A stretch of DNA of 59,941 nucleotides from Thermoproteus sp. CP80 (GCF_002077075.2 NZ_LCWM02000006.1:1-59941), one strand, 5' to 3'; positions 16,776-26,549 are shown, counted from the stretch's first letter. Notes: generated by a model not told the origin, from the sequence alone. Numbers and translations: made by a program.

Positions 16776-18539
16776 TTAAGCTTTGAACGGGATGCCTCCC
16801 AAGCGCTTGGACGCCTCGTCGAAAGGCACTCCCGACTTGATCTCGGCCGCGAACTCGACTACCTTGCCGATATCCAGCCTGATCTGTCTCCGCGAATCCC
16901 TATCCCTTATGGTCACCGTGTTGTCCTTCGGGGTCGTCTCGTCTATGGTCGCATCGATCGGCGTCCCTATCTCGTCGCATCTGGCATATCTGCTGCCTAT
17001 GGTGCCCTCGTCGTCATAAAACGCAGTTATTCCGGCGCGCCAGAGCCTCCTCGCCAAGTCGGCGCCTATTGCGACGTAGTCGCGCCGTTTGACTATGGGC
17101 AGAACGCAGACGGTTATAGGCGCTATGTCCGAGGGAAGCCTCAGGTATTTTCTGCCGTCCTCCACCACGGCGGCGCTCTCCAGCACCACGTAGAGAATTC
17201 TGTCGAGCCCGAAGGAGGGCTCGACGACGTGGGGCACGAATTTCTCCACGTCTGTGCGCCTCACCTCGCGCCTCAGGAAGACCATATCCCGCGTTATTTC
17301 GTAGCCCTCGACCTCGACCTTCTCGGCGCCGCTGGCGAGGGACTTGGCGATCATTTGCGAGTTCTTCTGCACGGCCTTGATGACCTCCCCGATCCTATCG
17401 CCGTACTTCTCCCTCAACGCGCCTGGATTGGGGTAGACTCTGACCTCCTCTATCTCCCTGGCTTCCTTGAGCCTCCGCTCTAGGTGCATCTCGTGGCCGC
17501 TGTACTCGCCGTGTCTGGACAGGTCGTAGTCGGTCCTGTAGGCGTGGCCGGACACCTCGACCCAGCCGAACCTCTCCGTGAGAACCATCTGGTCGTAGGA
17601 TTTGGCGCTGTAGTGAGCCCTCTCCTGCGGCAGTTTCCCCAGGAACTTCTGCCTCTCAAGAGGCACACCCAGCTCCTTCAGGAACTTGGCCGAAAGCGCC
17701 ATGAAGAACGCCATCCACTCGTTGGCGTGGCCCCTGGCCACGATCTCCCTCGCCGTGAGGAACTGGGGTTCGGTGTTCCCTCTCGCCACCTCCTCCTCGG
17801 GGACTATGGGCACCTCCAGGCCCTCAACCTCGGCGAAATACGGGCAGCCGGGGTTCTGCGGATCGAAAAAGAGCTCTATCTCCATCTGCGAAAACTCTCT
17901 GAGCCTGATCAAGCCTTGCCTAGGCGAGATCTCGTTCCTCCCAACTCTGCCTATCTGCGCCACGCCGAAGGGCACCCTCCTGCCCATGTAGTCGGCCAGC
18001 CGAGGAAACGAAACAAACATGCCCTGCGCCGTCTCGGGCCTCAGATAGCCGTATTCGTTGGCGTACGGCCCTATGTTCGTCTTGAATAATAGGTTGAACC
18101 TCTCGGACCTGCCGAGGGGGCCTCCGCAGGCGGGGCACTTTATATCGTACCTGGCTATTATCTCGTCGAGCTGCTCCCCGGAGAGGCCCTCTAGGCTTAG
18201 CTTTATCCCCCTCTGGGAGAGCGCCTCCTCTATCAAGTGGTCCGCCCTGAACTTCCTGCCGCATTTCTGGCAGGTGACGATGTAGTCGGCGAAATGCTCT
18301 AGATGCCCTGACGCCTTGAAGACGGCCTCGGGCATTATCACAGGCGTCTCTATCTCTACCATTATGTCTTGATAGGGCAACACGAAGGTTCTACGCCACT
18401 TCTCGACGATGTGGCGGCGGGTGAGGACCCCTAGAGGGCCGTAGTCGTAGAAGCCGCCTACGCCGCCGTATATCTCGAAGGAGGGCCAGTAGAACCCCCT
18501 CCTTACGGCTATATCCGCGACGAACTCGCTCCTCTGCAT
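16776..18539 (-). CDS. glyS: Glycyl-tRNA synthetase, archaeal/eukaryotic type
   Basis: This 587-aa class II synthetase begins RRGFYWPSFEIYGGVGGFYDYGP, the family N terminus. It has motif 2 and 3 regions (RVGRNEISPRQGLIRLREFS; EPSFGLDRI) and a C-terminal anticodon-binding domain. Cysteine pairs CQKCG and CPACG mark a zinc insert. It attaches glycine to tRNA-Gly in the cytoplasm. Length matches the family. Confidence 0.95.
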   Translation of the reverse strand: MQRSEFVADIAVRRGFYWPSFEIYGGVGGFYDYGPLGVLTRRHIVEKWRRTFVLPYQDIMVEIETPVIMPEAVFKASGHLEHFADYIVTCQKCGRKFRADHLIEEALSQRGIKLSLEGLSGEQLDEIIARYDIKCPACGGPLGRSERFNLLFKTNIGPYANEYGYLRPETAQGMFVSFPRLADYMGRRVPFGVAQIGRVGRNEISPRQGLIRLREFSQMEIELFFDPQNPGCPYFAEVEGLEVPIVPEEEVARGNTEPQFLTAREIVARGHANEWMAFFMALSAKFLKELGVPLERQKFLGKLPQERAHYSAKSYDQMVLTERFGWVEVSGHAYRTDYDLSRHGEYSGHEMHLERRLKEAREIEEVRVYPNPGALREKYGDRIGEVIKAVQKNSQMIAKSLASGAEKVEVEGYEITRDMVFLRREVRRTDVEKFVPHVVEPSFGLDRILYVVLESAAVVEDGRKYLRLPSDIAPITVCVLPIVKRRDYVAIGADLARRLWRAGITAFYDDEGTIGSRYARCDEIGTPIDATIDETTPKDNTVTIRDRDSRRQIRLDIGKVVEFAAEIKSGVPFDEASKRLGGIPFKA

Positions 18540-18592
18540 AGCCCCCTAGAAGAACCCGCTAAATTAATTTAAGGCCCGATGGGCGTAGCGGC

Positions 18593-19414
18593 GTGATTCG
18601 GGCTTGCAGAAGCGATGAGGTCAAGATCGTCGGGGTGCCCATGGAGGACACGTTGAGCTTCAAGCCGGGCACGAGGTTTGCGCCGGCCAAGGTGAGGCAG
18701 ATACTGCCTTATCTGGAGTACAACACCGTCTTCGGCAACGCGGAGAGCCCGTGCGATGCCGGCGATGCGGAGCTTCTGCGGGGGGCCCCCTCGGAGAACC
18801 TAGCCGGCGTGGAGCGCCTTCTGAAGAGCCTGGGGCCGCCTTGGATAATGATAGGCGGGGAGCACACCGCTACGCTGGCGGCCCTCAGAGCACTTAGGCC
18901 GAAGACGTACGTGCACATCGACGCCCATATGGATACGAGGGACGAGTGGCCGCCCGGCCAGAAGCTGTCCCATGCGACCTTCGCGAGGCGCGCCGCCGAG
19001 GAGCTCGATCTTTATATAATATATATAGCAGTAAGGGCGTTCGACGACGAGGAGCTGAGATACGCCAGATCCAGCGGGTTCTACGTCGTGGAGGGCAACA
19101 GGAAGATCTCTAGGAGCCAAGTCCTGGACGCCCTATCCACGTCAAGCGGGACCGTCTACGTGTCCCTGGACCTGGATGTGATGGATCCAGCGGAGTTCCC
19201 CGCCGTAGGGACCCCGGAGGCCGGCGGGCTTACCTTCAGAGAGTTGGAAGGCATCTACGTGGACGTGCTACTGGCCACGAGGCCGCCAGCCGTCGACATA
19301 ATGGAGTATTCGCCTATCAACGACCACGCCGATATAGGCGGCGCCAAGGTGGTCAGGCTGATGTTGACAGCGGCGAGGATACTCAGCGCCGTTACACCGC
19401 GGAGATCCGTTTAA
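18593..19414 (+). CDS. Ureohydrolase (agmatinase/arginase family)
   Basis: This 273-aa protein has the binuclear Mn ligands of the family: GGEHT (about 84-88), DAHMDTR (about 105-111) and [22 protein letters not shown] (about 192-213). It hydrolyses a guanidino compound to urea; in archaea the substrate is agmatine or aminopropylagmatine in polyamine synthesis. The sequence cannot separate these. Its last 23 bases overlap the convergent rpoP gene. Confidence 0.9.
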   Translation: MIRACRSDEVKIVGVPMEDTLSFKPGTRFAPAKVRQILPYLEYNTVFGNAESPCDAGDAELLRGAPSENLAGVERLLKSLGPPWIMIGGEHTATLAALRALRPKTYVHIDAHMDTRDEWPPGQKLSHATFARRAAEELDLYIIYIAVRAFDDEELRYARSSGFYVVEGNRKISRSQVLDALSTSSGTVYVSLDLDVMDPAEFPAVGTPEAGGLTFRELEGIYVDVLLATRPPAVDIMEYSPINDHADIGGAKVVRLMLTAARILSAVTPRRSV

Positions 19415-19598
19415 CCATGGGGGACCTTACCTTAAGTATGATCTTGTAGTTGCAGTAGGGACAGCGTATGCCCGGCAGTATCTCCATCTCGCTTCTGGAG
19501 AAGGTACGGCCGCACCTCATGCACATATAGATCTTCCGCTCGCCGGAGCCGCCGGCGGCTTCGCCAAGGCCTACCTCCTCGGCGCCCTCCTCGCCCAT
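19392..19598 (-). CDS. rpoP: RNA polymerase subunit Rpo12 (RpoP)
   Basis: This 68-aa protein has the zinc knuckles [10 protein letters not shown] and [10 protein letters not shown] with [12 protein letters not shown] between them and a basic VKR end, matching archaeal Rpo12 and eukaryotic Rpb12. The first 20 residues (Gly/Glu/Ala-rich) are an extension, so translation may begin at a later codon. It is followed 29 bases later by nadM on the same strand... upstream in transcription order is nadM (start 20127). Confidence 0.9.
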   Translation of the reverse strand: MGEEGAEEVGLGEAAGGSGERKIYMCMRCGRTFSRSEMEILPGIRCPYCNYKIILKVRSPMVKRISAV

Positions 19599-19626
19599 GC
19601 CGACCGGGGCGGCCGGCTATATAAAC

Positions 19627-20127
19627 CTAACCCTCCTCGTAGAGGGTTCGTATTCTCCTGACGCCGTCGACCTCCTCTATGAGGTCCGACACGGTCTGTG
19701 GAACCAATCCGCGCCACCTCTGATCCCCCGTTGCTATCAGTTCTCTTATGCGCCTGCCCGAGAGGGCCTCTCTGTCGAAGAGCGGATGCTCCCGCACGTC
19801 TATCCCGGCGTAACGTAGCGCAGCCCTCACATGGCCGTTGTTGGAGAAGGCTATCTCGAAGCGAGGACACCAATGCCTCAAGTAGGCCCCCCATAGGCTG
19901 GAGCCGCCGTCGGTGTCGGGCACTGGACATAGGATTAGGCGTCTGTCGAAAGTCCGCAGAAACATCTCCATCCTCTCGCCAACCGTGAAGGGATTATCCC
20001 TGGTGACGCCCTTATCGGCGGAGCCTATGACCACGAGCACCTCGTCGTACCGTTCCAAGAGCCAGTCCAGCACCTTGACGTGGCCTAGATGAAGCGGCTG
20101 GAACCGCCCTATGAACGCCACCCTCAC
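19627..20127 (-). CDS. nadM: Nicotinamide-nucleotide adenylyltransferase NadM
   Basis: This 166-aa protein carries the nucleotidyltransferase motif FIGRFQPLHLGH at about 5-16 and the second motif ISGRRIRELIATG-like LSGRRIRELIATGDQ near 130. It adenylates NMN (and probably NaMN) with ATP to give NAD; length matches archaeal NadM. It lies 28 bases upstream of rpoP on the same strand. NAD kinase, which uses its product, is encoded at 38296. Confidence 0.93.
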   Translation of the reverse strand: MRVAFIGRFQPLHLGHVKVLDWLLERYDEVLVVIGSADKGVTRDNPFTVGERMEMFLRTFDRRLILCPVPDTDGGSSLWGAYLRHWCPRFEIAFSNNGHVRAALRYAGIDVREHPLFDREALSGRRIRELIATGDQRWRGLVPQTVSDLIEEVDGVRRIRTLYEEG

Positions 20128-20152
20128 AAGGCAGCACAGCCACGTGTTTTTA

Positions 20153-20212
20153 AGGAGTCAGGCAGTATGCCTCTTCGTCATCCTAGGCCGCGAGCTACCT
20201 CATCATCGAGGG
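20153..20212 (-). ncRNA. C/D box guide RNA candidate 1
   Basis: On the minus strand a perfect C box ATGATGA (20206-20200) and a D box CTGA (20161-20158) lie 45 bases apart start to start. Between them a first guide of 13 bases, a weak D' (CTAG), C' (GATGACG) and a second guide of 14 bases fit the archaeal C/D layout. A TATA box TTTAAATATT (RC of 20226-20235) sits about 22 bases upstream of the presumed 5' end, and there is no protein gene here. The RNA would guide 2'-O-methylation with Nop5 and fibrillarin. Targets were not determined. Confidence 0.65.
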
Positions 20213-20427
20213 CTATATCGTTCAATATTTAAAGGCGAGGCGTTGCGCATCGCCGGGGGCGCCGAGCCGGCCCTACGGTTGCTCCCATTGCGGATAGGCC
20301 GATGTAGCCTGTCCCATCTTGCGGGCGTGGAAAAAGGCCGCCGAGCTGGCCGAGGAGGCTTGATGCCGAAACTAAGATGTGCGAATCCGTCGAGAGGCGG
20401 CTGACTACTGGCTATAATCCGGGACAA
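20213..20427. other. Gap between nadM/sRNA and serS without a clear gene
   Basis: Apart from the guide RNA and its TATA box at 20225-20236, the rest is GC-rich with only doubtful frames below 75 codons. No tRNA-like fold or repeat was recognised. Confidence 0.4.
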
Positions 20428-21789
20428 CTATTTGCGAATATTTTTAGGCATTATATAATCCTTGGGCGCTATCGCGATAGGCTCTAGGTACTTTCTTAAA
20501 ATCTTCGGTATCTCTACGGCGCCGTCTTCCCTCTGGTAGTTCTCCAGAATCGCCGTGATGGTTCTCGTCGTCGCCAGACCTGTGCAGTTGAGCGTATGGA
20601 CATATTCGCGCCTCATGCCCTTCCTCGTGACCCTAATGCCTAGACGGTAGGACTGCCAATCGGTGACGTTGGAGCAGCTGGCGAGCTCCCTATAGGTTCC
20701 CTGCGCCGGGTACCATATCTCTATGTCGTATTTCTTAGCCGCCGGGGAGCCGAGGTCGTGGGCACATATATTGACCACCCTATAAGGCAGGCCAAGCCCC
20801 TGCATCAACTCCTCCGTGTTCTTCGTTATCTCCTCATGCCACCTCCACGACTCCTCGGCCAGCGAGAAGACGAACTGCTCGACCTTGTGGAATATATGGA
20901 CCCTGAATATCCCCTTTATGTCCCTGTTGCCGGCCCCGGCCTCCCTCCTGAAGCAAGGCGACCACCCCACATAGAGCTGGGGTAGCTCCTCCTCGAGCAG
21001 ATCGCGCCCGTAGAGATATGCGGCTATGCCGTGCTCCGCGGTAGCTATCAAATATAGATCCTCATTATCTAATTTATATATAGCATCTTTAAATGTATCC
21101 AGGTCTATTATACGTCTAATTACATCATATTTCAACATATAAGGAGGCACTATAGGCCTAAAGCCCTTTGAGGCCAGATGCTCCATGGCGTAGAGAGACA
21201 GCGCGAAGTCCAGCCAGACCAGGTCGTCCAGGAGATAGTAGAACCTGCTGCCCGCCACCTCGCCTGCCTTCAATGTGTCTACCATCCCGAGCACGTTCTC
21301 CGCCTCGTCCGCATGTCCCACGGGAGCTCTATCCACGACTACATATTCGGGGCGGGGATCCATGCCCGCCAGCCTCTCCAGATCCCTCCGGGCGACCTTT
21401 ATCGTGCCCCAGTACCTCACCGGGATCGAGTCGACGCCCTCAGGACATACGGGGACCGATTCGTGGATTAGGTTTGGGAAAGAGTAAAGGAGCCTCTCCC
21501 GCTCCGCCTCCACGGCTTTCAGTTGTTCCTCCAGATCCTTCAGCCTCTCGATAAGCTCCTTCGCCTTTTCGGCTATCGCCTTCCTGTCCTGCGGCGGGGC
21601 CCGCGAGGCCTCTCTCGACAGCACGTTGTGTTGATGCCTCAGCTCGTCTATCTCCCTCTTCAGCTCCCTCCATCTGCTGTCCATCTCGAGAAATCTGTCC
21701 ACCAGCGAGACGTCCATACGTCTGGCGACTAACGTCTTCCTGACGATATCGGGACTGTTTCGCAGCGCCTCCAGCACGCTCCAAGACAT
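20428..21789 (-). CDS. serS: Seryl-tRNA synthetase
   Basis: This 453-aa class II synthetase has an N-terminal coiled-coil arm (about 30-110) that grips the long variable arm of tRNA-Ser, then motif 2 (SPCFRREAGAGNRDIKGIFRVH) and motif 3 (GLATTRTITAILEN). It is the common type, not the rare methanogen type. It attaches serine to tRNA-Ser; one tRNA-Ser gene is at 37657. The stretch 21045-21145 is AT-rich inside an otherwise GC-rich gene. Confidence 0.95.
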   Translation of the reverse strand: MSWSVLEALRNSPDIVRKTLVARRMDVSLVDRFLEMDSRWRELKREIDELRHQHNVLSREASRAPPQDRKAIAEKAKELIERLKDLEEQLKAVEAERERLLYSFPNLIHESVPVCPEGVDSIPVRYWGTIKVARRDLERLAGMDPRPEYVVVDRAPVGHADEAENVLGMVDTLKAGEVAGSRFYYLLDDLVWLDFALSLYAMEHLASKGFRPIVPPYMLKYDVIRRIIDLDTFKDAIYKLDNEDLYLIATAEHGIAAYLYGRDLLEEELPQLYVGWSPCFRREAGAGNRDIKGIFRVHIFHKVEQFVFSLAEESWRWHEEITKNTEELMQGLGLPYRVVNICAHDLGSPAAKKYDIEIWYPAQGTYRELASCSNVTDWQSYRLGIRVTRKGMRREYVHTLNCTGLATTRTITAILENYQREDGAVEIPKILRKYLEPIAIAPKDYIMPKNIRK

Positions 21790-21826
21790 GTAGGGCGGTT
21801 GGGCCCTCCTTATATTCTAATATGCC

Positions 21827-22096
21827 TTATGTCCTCCTGAGTATATTGACTATAGCCAGCGGCATGGATAGCGACTGCTTGCCGAGGTCGTAGGTGGCCA
21901 TGGGTATGGCGAAGCTCTGGGGCCACAGCTCTAGGTACGCCCTATCCTTATAGAAAACTAGGTGTATATACACCTCGCCGTCCCTTATCGAGGTCTTGAA
22001 TATATAACGCCGGCCGCCTCTGTACTTCACCACGTCGACTAGGCGATAGAGCGCTTGGGACTCCAGATACCTCACAAGCTCCATGTAGTCATCCAC
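21827..22096 (-). CDS. Unknown 89-aa protein
   Basis: The protein is mixed alpha/beta with a conserved-looking middle (RYIFKTSIRDGEVYIHLVFY) and no cysteine or catalytic motif. It is not recognised. It follows a membrane protein gene by 28 bases on the same strand, and serS follows by 37 bases, so a common transcript is possible. Confidence 0.6.
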   Translation of the reverse strand: MDDYMELVRYLESQALYRLVDVVKYRGGRRYIFKTSIRDGEVYIHLVFYKDRAYLELWPQSFAIPMATYDLGKQSLSMPLAIVNILRRT

Positions 22097-22124
22097 CTTG
22101 TGGAGTATCGCCGCAGAATAAAAA

Positions 22125-22601
22125 CTAAACTACCTCCACCTCGTACTCCTCCTCGCGTCCCTCCCTCAGCGCTAGGATAAATCTGTCGGCTATCCTCCTC
22201 GCGTCGGGGGCCACGGAGCCTAGGTAGAGCAGAGAGGCTAGCCCCAACAGAGCGAGGGACAGCGCCAAGGTGCCGTCGTAGCGGAGCTGAGGGACCGATA
22301 TGGGCTGCATATAGCTACCCAGCGATAACAACCTGGCGTATGCGACCGACACGGAAAACAGCAACGATATGGACAGCGCGATGTAGATTATCCAACGCCC
22401 ATCATATCTATTCTTAACGTTATGAATTATATTTATAAATATATATGGAATTATCGATATTAACGTAGTAGTATACACCCCAATTAATATTATTCTAACA
22501 TCGAAAAGCCCATAGAGCCATAGGTAAAATACGGAATATATGACGGAGCCTAGAAGCGCCAGCAGGCCTATCCTCACCGCCTTAATTATGAGATCAAACA
22601 T
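22125..22601 (-). CDS. Four-helix membrane protein of unknown function
   Basis: This 158-aa protein has four hydrophobic segments at about 8-30, 36-60, 70-92 and 110-128 with short loops, and an acidic C terminus (REGREEEYEVEVV) probably facing the cytoplasm. No family was recognised. The second half of the first pair of helices (22395-22505) is AT-rich. Confidence 0.65.
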   Translation of the reverse strand: MFDLIIKAVRIGLLALLGSVIYSVFYLWLYGLFDVRIILIGVYTTTLISIIPYIFINIIHNVKNRYDGRWIIYIALSISLLFSVSVAYARLLSLGSYMQPISVPQLRYDGTLALSLALLGLASLLYLGSVAPDARRIADRFILALREGREEEYEVEVV

Positions 22602-22636
22602 GTATGCGCCGGACGCCCAATTTTTGATGCCTACGG

Positions 22637-25600
22637 TTAGCTACACTCCCCCGTCTTACAATACGGATCCTTCCCCTCGTCCAGAGCTTTCAGCTTCGCC
22701 TCGGCGGCCGCCTCATCTATGGAGGTATCTAGCGATATGGGCTTCACCGCGATCTTGGTCTCCGCGAGCCTCTTCTTTATCTCCTGCTTCAAGCCGGTGT
22801 ATATCACCTGCACCGACTTGGACTTATCCCTATATACGGTTATGCCCTTGACCCCCATCGCCCACGCGAACGCGAATGCCCAATACACATCGCCGCTGGG
22901 CGCATTGGCGGGCATGTTTATCGTCTTGGATATGCCTTGATCTACCCACTGCTGGGCGCTCGCCTGCATGAGGACGTGCCAGAGCCAGCCTATCTCCATG
23001 GCTGTCGCCAGCAGATGCTTGACGTCCTCGGGCACGGGGGCGTCCCTCAACATCCCCGTCTCCTCGACGGCCCTCCTCACCTCAGGAATCCAAAGGCCCT
23101 TCGCCCTGAGGTACTCTATCCCCGGCTCGTAGTACTCCACGAGGGTGCCCACAGTGACGTTGCGGAGAAACGCCAGCGCGAACACAGGCTCTATCCCGCT
23201 GGTGGTGCCGGCCAGTATGCTGGTCCTGCCGGTTGGCGCTATTGAGAGCACCACGGAGTTCCTCACGCCGCCCCTCACCTTCTCCCGCAGCCGCTCAAGG
23301 TGAGGCCCCAGCCACTCCCTAGTCCTCACGGTAATCTCCCTCAGCTTGTCGCCGGCCTCCTGAAGCTCCCTGGGGTAGACGTATTTCACCTTCTCCCACC
23401 TGCCCCAGACGAAGTCTTGGTACTTGAGGACGGGCAGCTCGCCTCTTGCATATATCGACTTCTCGAAGAACTTGAAGGGCCCCCTCTCCCGCGCCAGGTT
23501 GGCGGATTCGTCCAGGGCGTGGACGTATATCCAGCCCATGATGCGGTTGACGAGCTCCACGGCCTCCCAAGAGGCGTAGGGGATCTCCAGCCTTATTAGA
23601 AGCTCGGCGAAGCCCATTATCCCAAGCCCGTTTTTCCTCGTGGCGGAGTTCATCTCGTCTATCACCTTAATGCCCGTGCGGCTCCTCTCGATAGCGTCAT
23701 CTAGGAAGCGGGTGCCCACCCGCGCCGCCTGCGCCAGCCCCTCCCAGTCGATGCACCCCAGCTTCTCCTCAAACGTCCTGCCCGTGCAGTTCGGCCTCAC
23801 GAACTTCACTAAGTTTATATGGGTGAGGTTACAGACTTCGAATGGATTCTGAACCGTCTCGGCGCAATTGTGGCTTACAATTCCCTCGGCGATATAGCGG
23901 TGGTACTCAGGCACGCCGAAGTCGTACACCACCTCCCTACCCAGGTACTCCACCTTCTCCACAGTGGCGAAGGGCTTCTCCCTCTTGCACTTTTTGAGGC
24001 TGACTCTAGCCGCCTTCCTCGGCGCAAGCCCTATCTTCTCCATGAACCTGCACCTAGACTCGTTCTTAATTACGAGCTCGTAGTAGGCCTCCCCACTTGT
24101 GTAGGTCTTCTCAACGCCGTCTTTCGTCACGTACCTAAACGCCGTTGCCTTCCTCCTGCGTTCATATATCACGGAGTATATGCCGAAGAGCAACAGTAGC
24201 TGTTGTACGTCGCGCAACAGCTCTCTGGAGCTTGAGGTAAGACGGATGGCGCCGTCTGCGTCGATTGTGCCGTCTGCGTCGAAGAGACCCCTGAGGAACG
24301 CCGCTATGATCCCGGGCCTGCTTCTGAACACGGCCTCGGGCGCTCTGCGCGTCTTGCTGTCGGTGTGTATCAACTCGGGCACCATGGAGACAACCGCTCT
24401 GGCGAAGGTGCCCAGGAGCTCCAGCTTGATCTCCGTCTTGGTCTCGCTTAGCGAGTAGCTGACGTCGGAACCGAACTCCATCTTCAGCATATCCACCAGG
24501 GCCACTGCCTCGTCGAGCTCGTCCTTAGCGAAGTAGACAAAGATGTGGGGTCTGTTGTGTTTGTCCACAGTTATGGAGCCGTCGCCGACTGTTCTGCCCA
24601 GCAAGTAGGCTACGCTAAGCGGCATGGCGTCCTCGCCCACGTCCTCGGGGGCCTCCACCGGCGCGATGACCAGGAGGTCGCCGGGCTTCAGCTCGTCCAC
24701 GCGCTTCCACTCATAGCCAGCGGGTCTACCCCTTTCGCCTTTAAGCACTAACAACCTGTGGTCTGGCGTAGCCTTTATCTCGAAGCCTTCCTTGGTCACA
24801 ACCCTATACACGTCCTTAGTCCCCACCCTTATGACGCCTGACTTCACTACGCTGTACTCCACTTTTGTCTTCCCACCTACTGTTAACGCCACATGGGGCA
24901 CTAAGACCTCCACGGCGAAACCTCTGGTGTCGCCGTCTTTCTCCACGCCTTCGGTCAGCAGAACCACCTCGCCCTGCTCTTTGGCCCTTCTGTATACCTC
25001 GGCTATGGGCACGTAGCCGTGTCTAGTGAGCACTCTCGTGTCGCCAGTAACGCACGGATTAACAGCCCGCCAAATATATCTGAACCCGTAGCCCGCGACC
25101 TCCATCTCCGCCCCCATGAGCGGGTTCGAGGCGTTTAGGTTAGCCTTGAATATGAGGCCAGGGTCGCCGGAGTCCCAAGCGCCTTCGGCTATCTCGCGGA
25201 AGAGGCCGCGGGCGTCCACCTCGCCCCAGACGGCCTCCTTGGGCGCCTCCACCTCCTTCGAGATGTCGGCGTATTCCACCGGCTTTTTGCCGGTTCTATC
25301 GTAGAAGGCGCGCGGGTTGATCAGGGGATATCTCGGGCTCTGGTCTACGCCAAGCGCCTTCTCCATGAACGTGTCGTCCACGAAGACGGATATGTTGAAG
25401 TTCTGCAGATGCGCGTCCTTCAGCTCGCCGGTCTTCGCCTTGATGAACCTACGTATGTCGGGATGCCAGACGTGCAGCGTCCCCATCTGGGCCCCGCGAC
25501 GCTTGCCGCCCTGCTTTATGACGTCCACGTTTGCGTCGAAGAGCTTCATGAAGCTGATGGGGCCCGATGCGACTCCCACGCTCCCCCTCACCACGTCGCC

Positions 25601-26389
25601 CTCGGGGCGGAGGAGCGAGAAGTCGTAGCCGACGCCGCCGCCCAGCTGTTGTATAATGCCCGAATAGGCCAGCGCGTCGTATATGCAGTATCTGCCCGGA
25701 TGGGTCAGCGAGGAGAGGCAGTCCTCGACCTCCAGGGTGAAGCAGGAGGCGAACATCTCCTTCTTGGTCCAGGCGTTGAACCAGAAGGGCGACGCGGGGA
25801 CTATCCTCAACGAAGTTATGGCGTCGTAATAAAGCCTGGCGGTCTCGGGGTCGCCTGCCACAGCCGTAGCTACCCTCGCCGCCGCGGCGGCCGGCGTCTC
25901 CGCGATCTTGAAGTCGGGCCCGCGCAGGGCGTAGTTGCCGTTTGTGAACAGCCTCAAGGCGTTGTAGCTCAGCGAGCGGTCGAACTCCGGCTTGAGCTCT
26001 ACCCAACGCAGAGCCGATGTCGCCTCCTGCCTGAGGAGGCCGGCGGCCGCCAGCCTCTCCACCGCAACGAGGGCCCTCTCGCCGTACTTGGATTTATCCT
26101 TCAGGAAGTCCCTGCCCAGAACCTCCTTGTATATCTTGCCCAGCAGATGCGACTTAGCGGCCTCGGCCAGCTCCGGCTTGTCTATGGCCTTACGTAGGAG
26201 CTCTAGCTCCACTAGGTCTGAAAGCTCGGCGCTGGTTATGTCCGAGCTAGGCCTTATCTTCACCTCGCCGTCCACGCTCACCCCGACGTCGGCGGCCGCC
26301 TTGAGGAGCGATGCGCGCAGCTTCTCCTCCGAGAAGTCCTCCCTAGCGCCAGACGCCTTGATGACCTTAACGGCCATATCATCCCCCAA
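22637..26389 (-). CDS. nrdJ: Adenosylcobalamin-dependent ribonucleotide reductase with intein
   Basis: This 1250-aa precursor comprises a host protein of about 854 aa and an intein of 396 aa. An N-terminal ATP-cone-like part (1-95) precedes the class II reductase barrel with CFTLEVEDCLSS, GGGVGYDFS and KQGGKRRGAQMG. The catalytic loop NPCAETVQNPFEVCNLTHINL is interrupted by the intein right before its first Cys. Later SIAPTGRTS and a C-terminal redox pair CKTGEC complete the family features. It reduces ribonucleotides to deoxyribonucleotides with coenzyme B12. Starts at 26389 or 26377 are both possible, each with a TATA-like element. Confidence 0.93.
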   Translation of the reverse strand: MGDDMAVKVIKASGAREDFSEEKLRASLLKAAADVGVSVDGEVKIRPSSDITSAELSDLVELELLRKAIDKPELAEAAKSHLLGKIYKEVLGRDFLKDKSKYGERALVAVERLAAAGLLRQEATSALRWVELKPEFDRSLSYNALRLFTNGNYALRGPDFKIAETPAAAAARVATAVAGDPETARLYYDAITSLRIVPASPFWFNAWTKKEMFASCFTLEVEDCLSSLTHPGRYCIYDALAYSGIIQQLGGGVGYDFSLLRPEGDVVRGSVGVASGPISFMKLFDANVDVIKQGGKRRGAQMGTLHVWHPDIRRFIKAKTGELKDAHLQNFNISVFVDDTFMEKALGVDQSPRYPLINPRAFYDRTGKKPVEYADISKEVEAPKEAVWGEVDARGLFREIAEGAWDSGDPGLIFKANLNASNPLMGAEMEVAGYGFRYIWRAVNPCVTGDTRVLTRHGYVPIAEVYRRAKEQGEVVLLTEGVEKDGDTRGFAVEVLVPHVALTVGGKTKVEYSVVKSGVIRVGTKDVYRVVTKEGFEIKATPDHRLLVLKGERGRPAGYEWKRVDELKPGDLLVIAPVEAPEDVGEDAMPLSVAYLLGRTVGDGSITVDKHNRPHIFVYFAKDELDEAVALVDMLKMEFGSDVSYSLSETKTEIKLELLGTFARAVVSMVPELIHTDSKTRRAPEAVFRSRPGIIAAFLRGLFDADGTIDADGAIRLTSSSRELLRDVQQLLLLFGIYSVIYERRRKATAFRYVTKDGVEKTYTSGEAYYELVIKNESRCRFMEKIGLAPRKAARVSLKKCKREKPFATVEKVEYLGREVVYDFGVPEYHRYIAEGIVSHNCAETVQNPFEVCNLTHINLVKFVRPNCTGRTFEEKLGCIDWEGLAQAARVGTRFLDDAIERSRTGIKVIDEMNSATRKNGLGIMGFAELLIRLEIPYASWEAVELVNRIMGWIYVHALDESANLARERGPFKFFEKSIYARGELPVLKYQDFVWGRWEKVKYVYPRELQEAGDKLREITVRTREWLGPHLERLREKVRGGVRNSVVLSIAPTGRTSILAGTTSGIEPVFALAFLRNVTVGTLVEYYEPGIEYLRAKGLWIPEVRRAVEETGMLRDAPVPEDVKHLLATAMEIGWLWHVLMQASAQQWVDQGISKTINMPANAPSGDVYWAFAFAWAMGVKGITVYRDKSKSVQVIYTGLKQEIKKRLAETKIAVKPISLDTSIDEAAAEAKLKALDEGKDPYCKTGECS
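23867..25054 (-). mobile_element. Intein with LAGLIDADG homing endonuclease inside nrdJ
   Basis: Residues 446-841 of the precursor. The intein begins with Cys446 (CVTGDTRVLT, block A) and has the block B motif TPDHRLLVL. It contains the two LAGLIDADG-like helices AYLLGRTVGDG and FLRGLFDADG, and ends EGIVSHN before extein Cys842. All splicing residues (N-terminal Cys, block B His, final His-Asn, +1 Cys) are present, so it should be active. The +1 Cys is a catalytic cysteine of the reductase, a site where the gene cannot vary. Confidence 0.93.
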
Positions 26390-26463
26390 TTTCCATATAT
26401 AGTCTCTTATATTTAAGATAGATGCAGTAGAGTTGAATGGAACTTTTTATCCGCCTATATTTC

Positions 26464-26522
26464 AGGAATCAGTATTCGTTCCCCTCCTCATCCATCGGCA
26501 AAGACCATCCTCATCACATCTA
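26464..26522 (-). ncRNA. C/D box guide RNA candidate 2
   Basis: On the minus strand a perfect C box GTGATGA (26517-26511) and D box CTGA (26472-26469) lie 45 bases apart. The guides are 13 bases (GGATGGTCTTTGC) and 14 bases (GAGGGGAACGAATA), with a weak D' and C' (GGATGAG) between. This is the same spacing as candidates 1 and 3. It lies between nrdJ and the plus-strand gene starting at 26550. A TATA-like CGTAAATAAC (RC of 26536-26545) is upstream. Confidence 0.65.
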
Positions 26523-26549
26523 AATAAAGCCCCCGTTATTTACGCGGAC

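Noticed and set aside
26433-26549. N-terminal extension of the 145-aa protein
   Set aside because: It runs through the guide RNA and promoter of nrdJ, and a TATA box fits the ATG at 26550.
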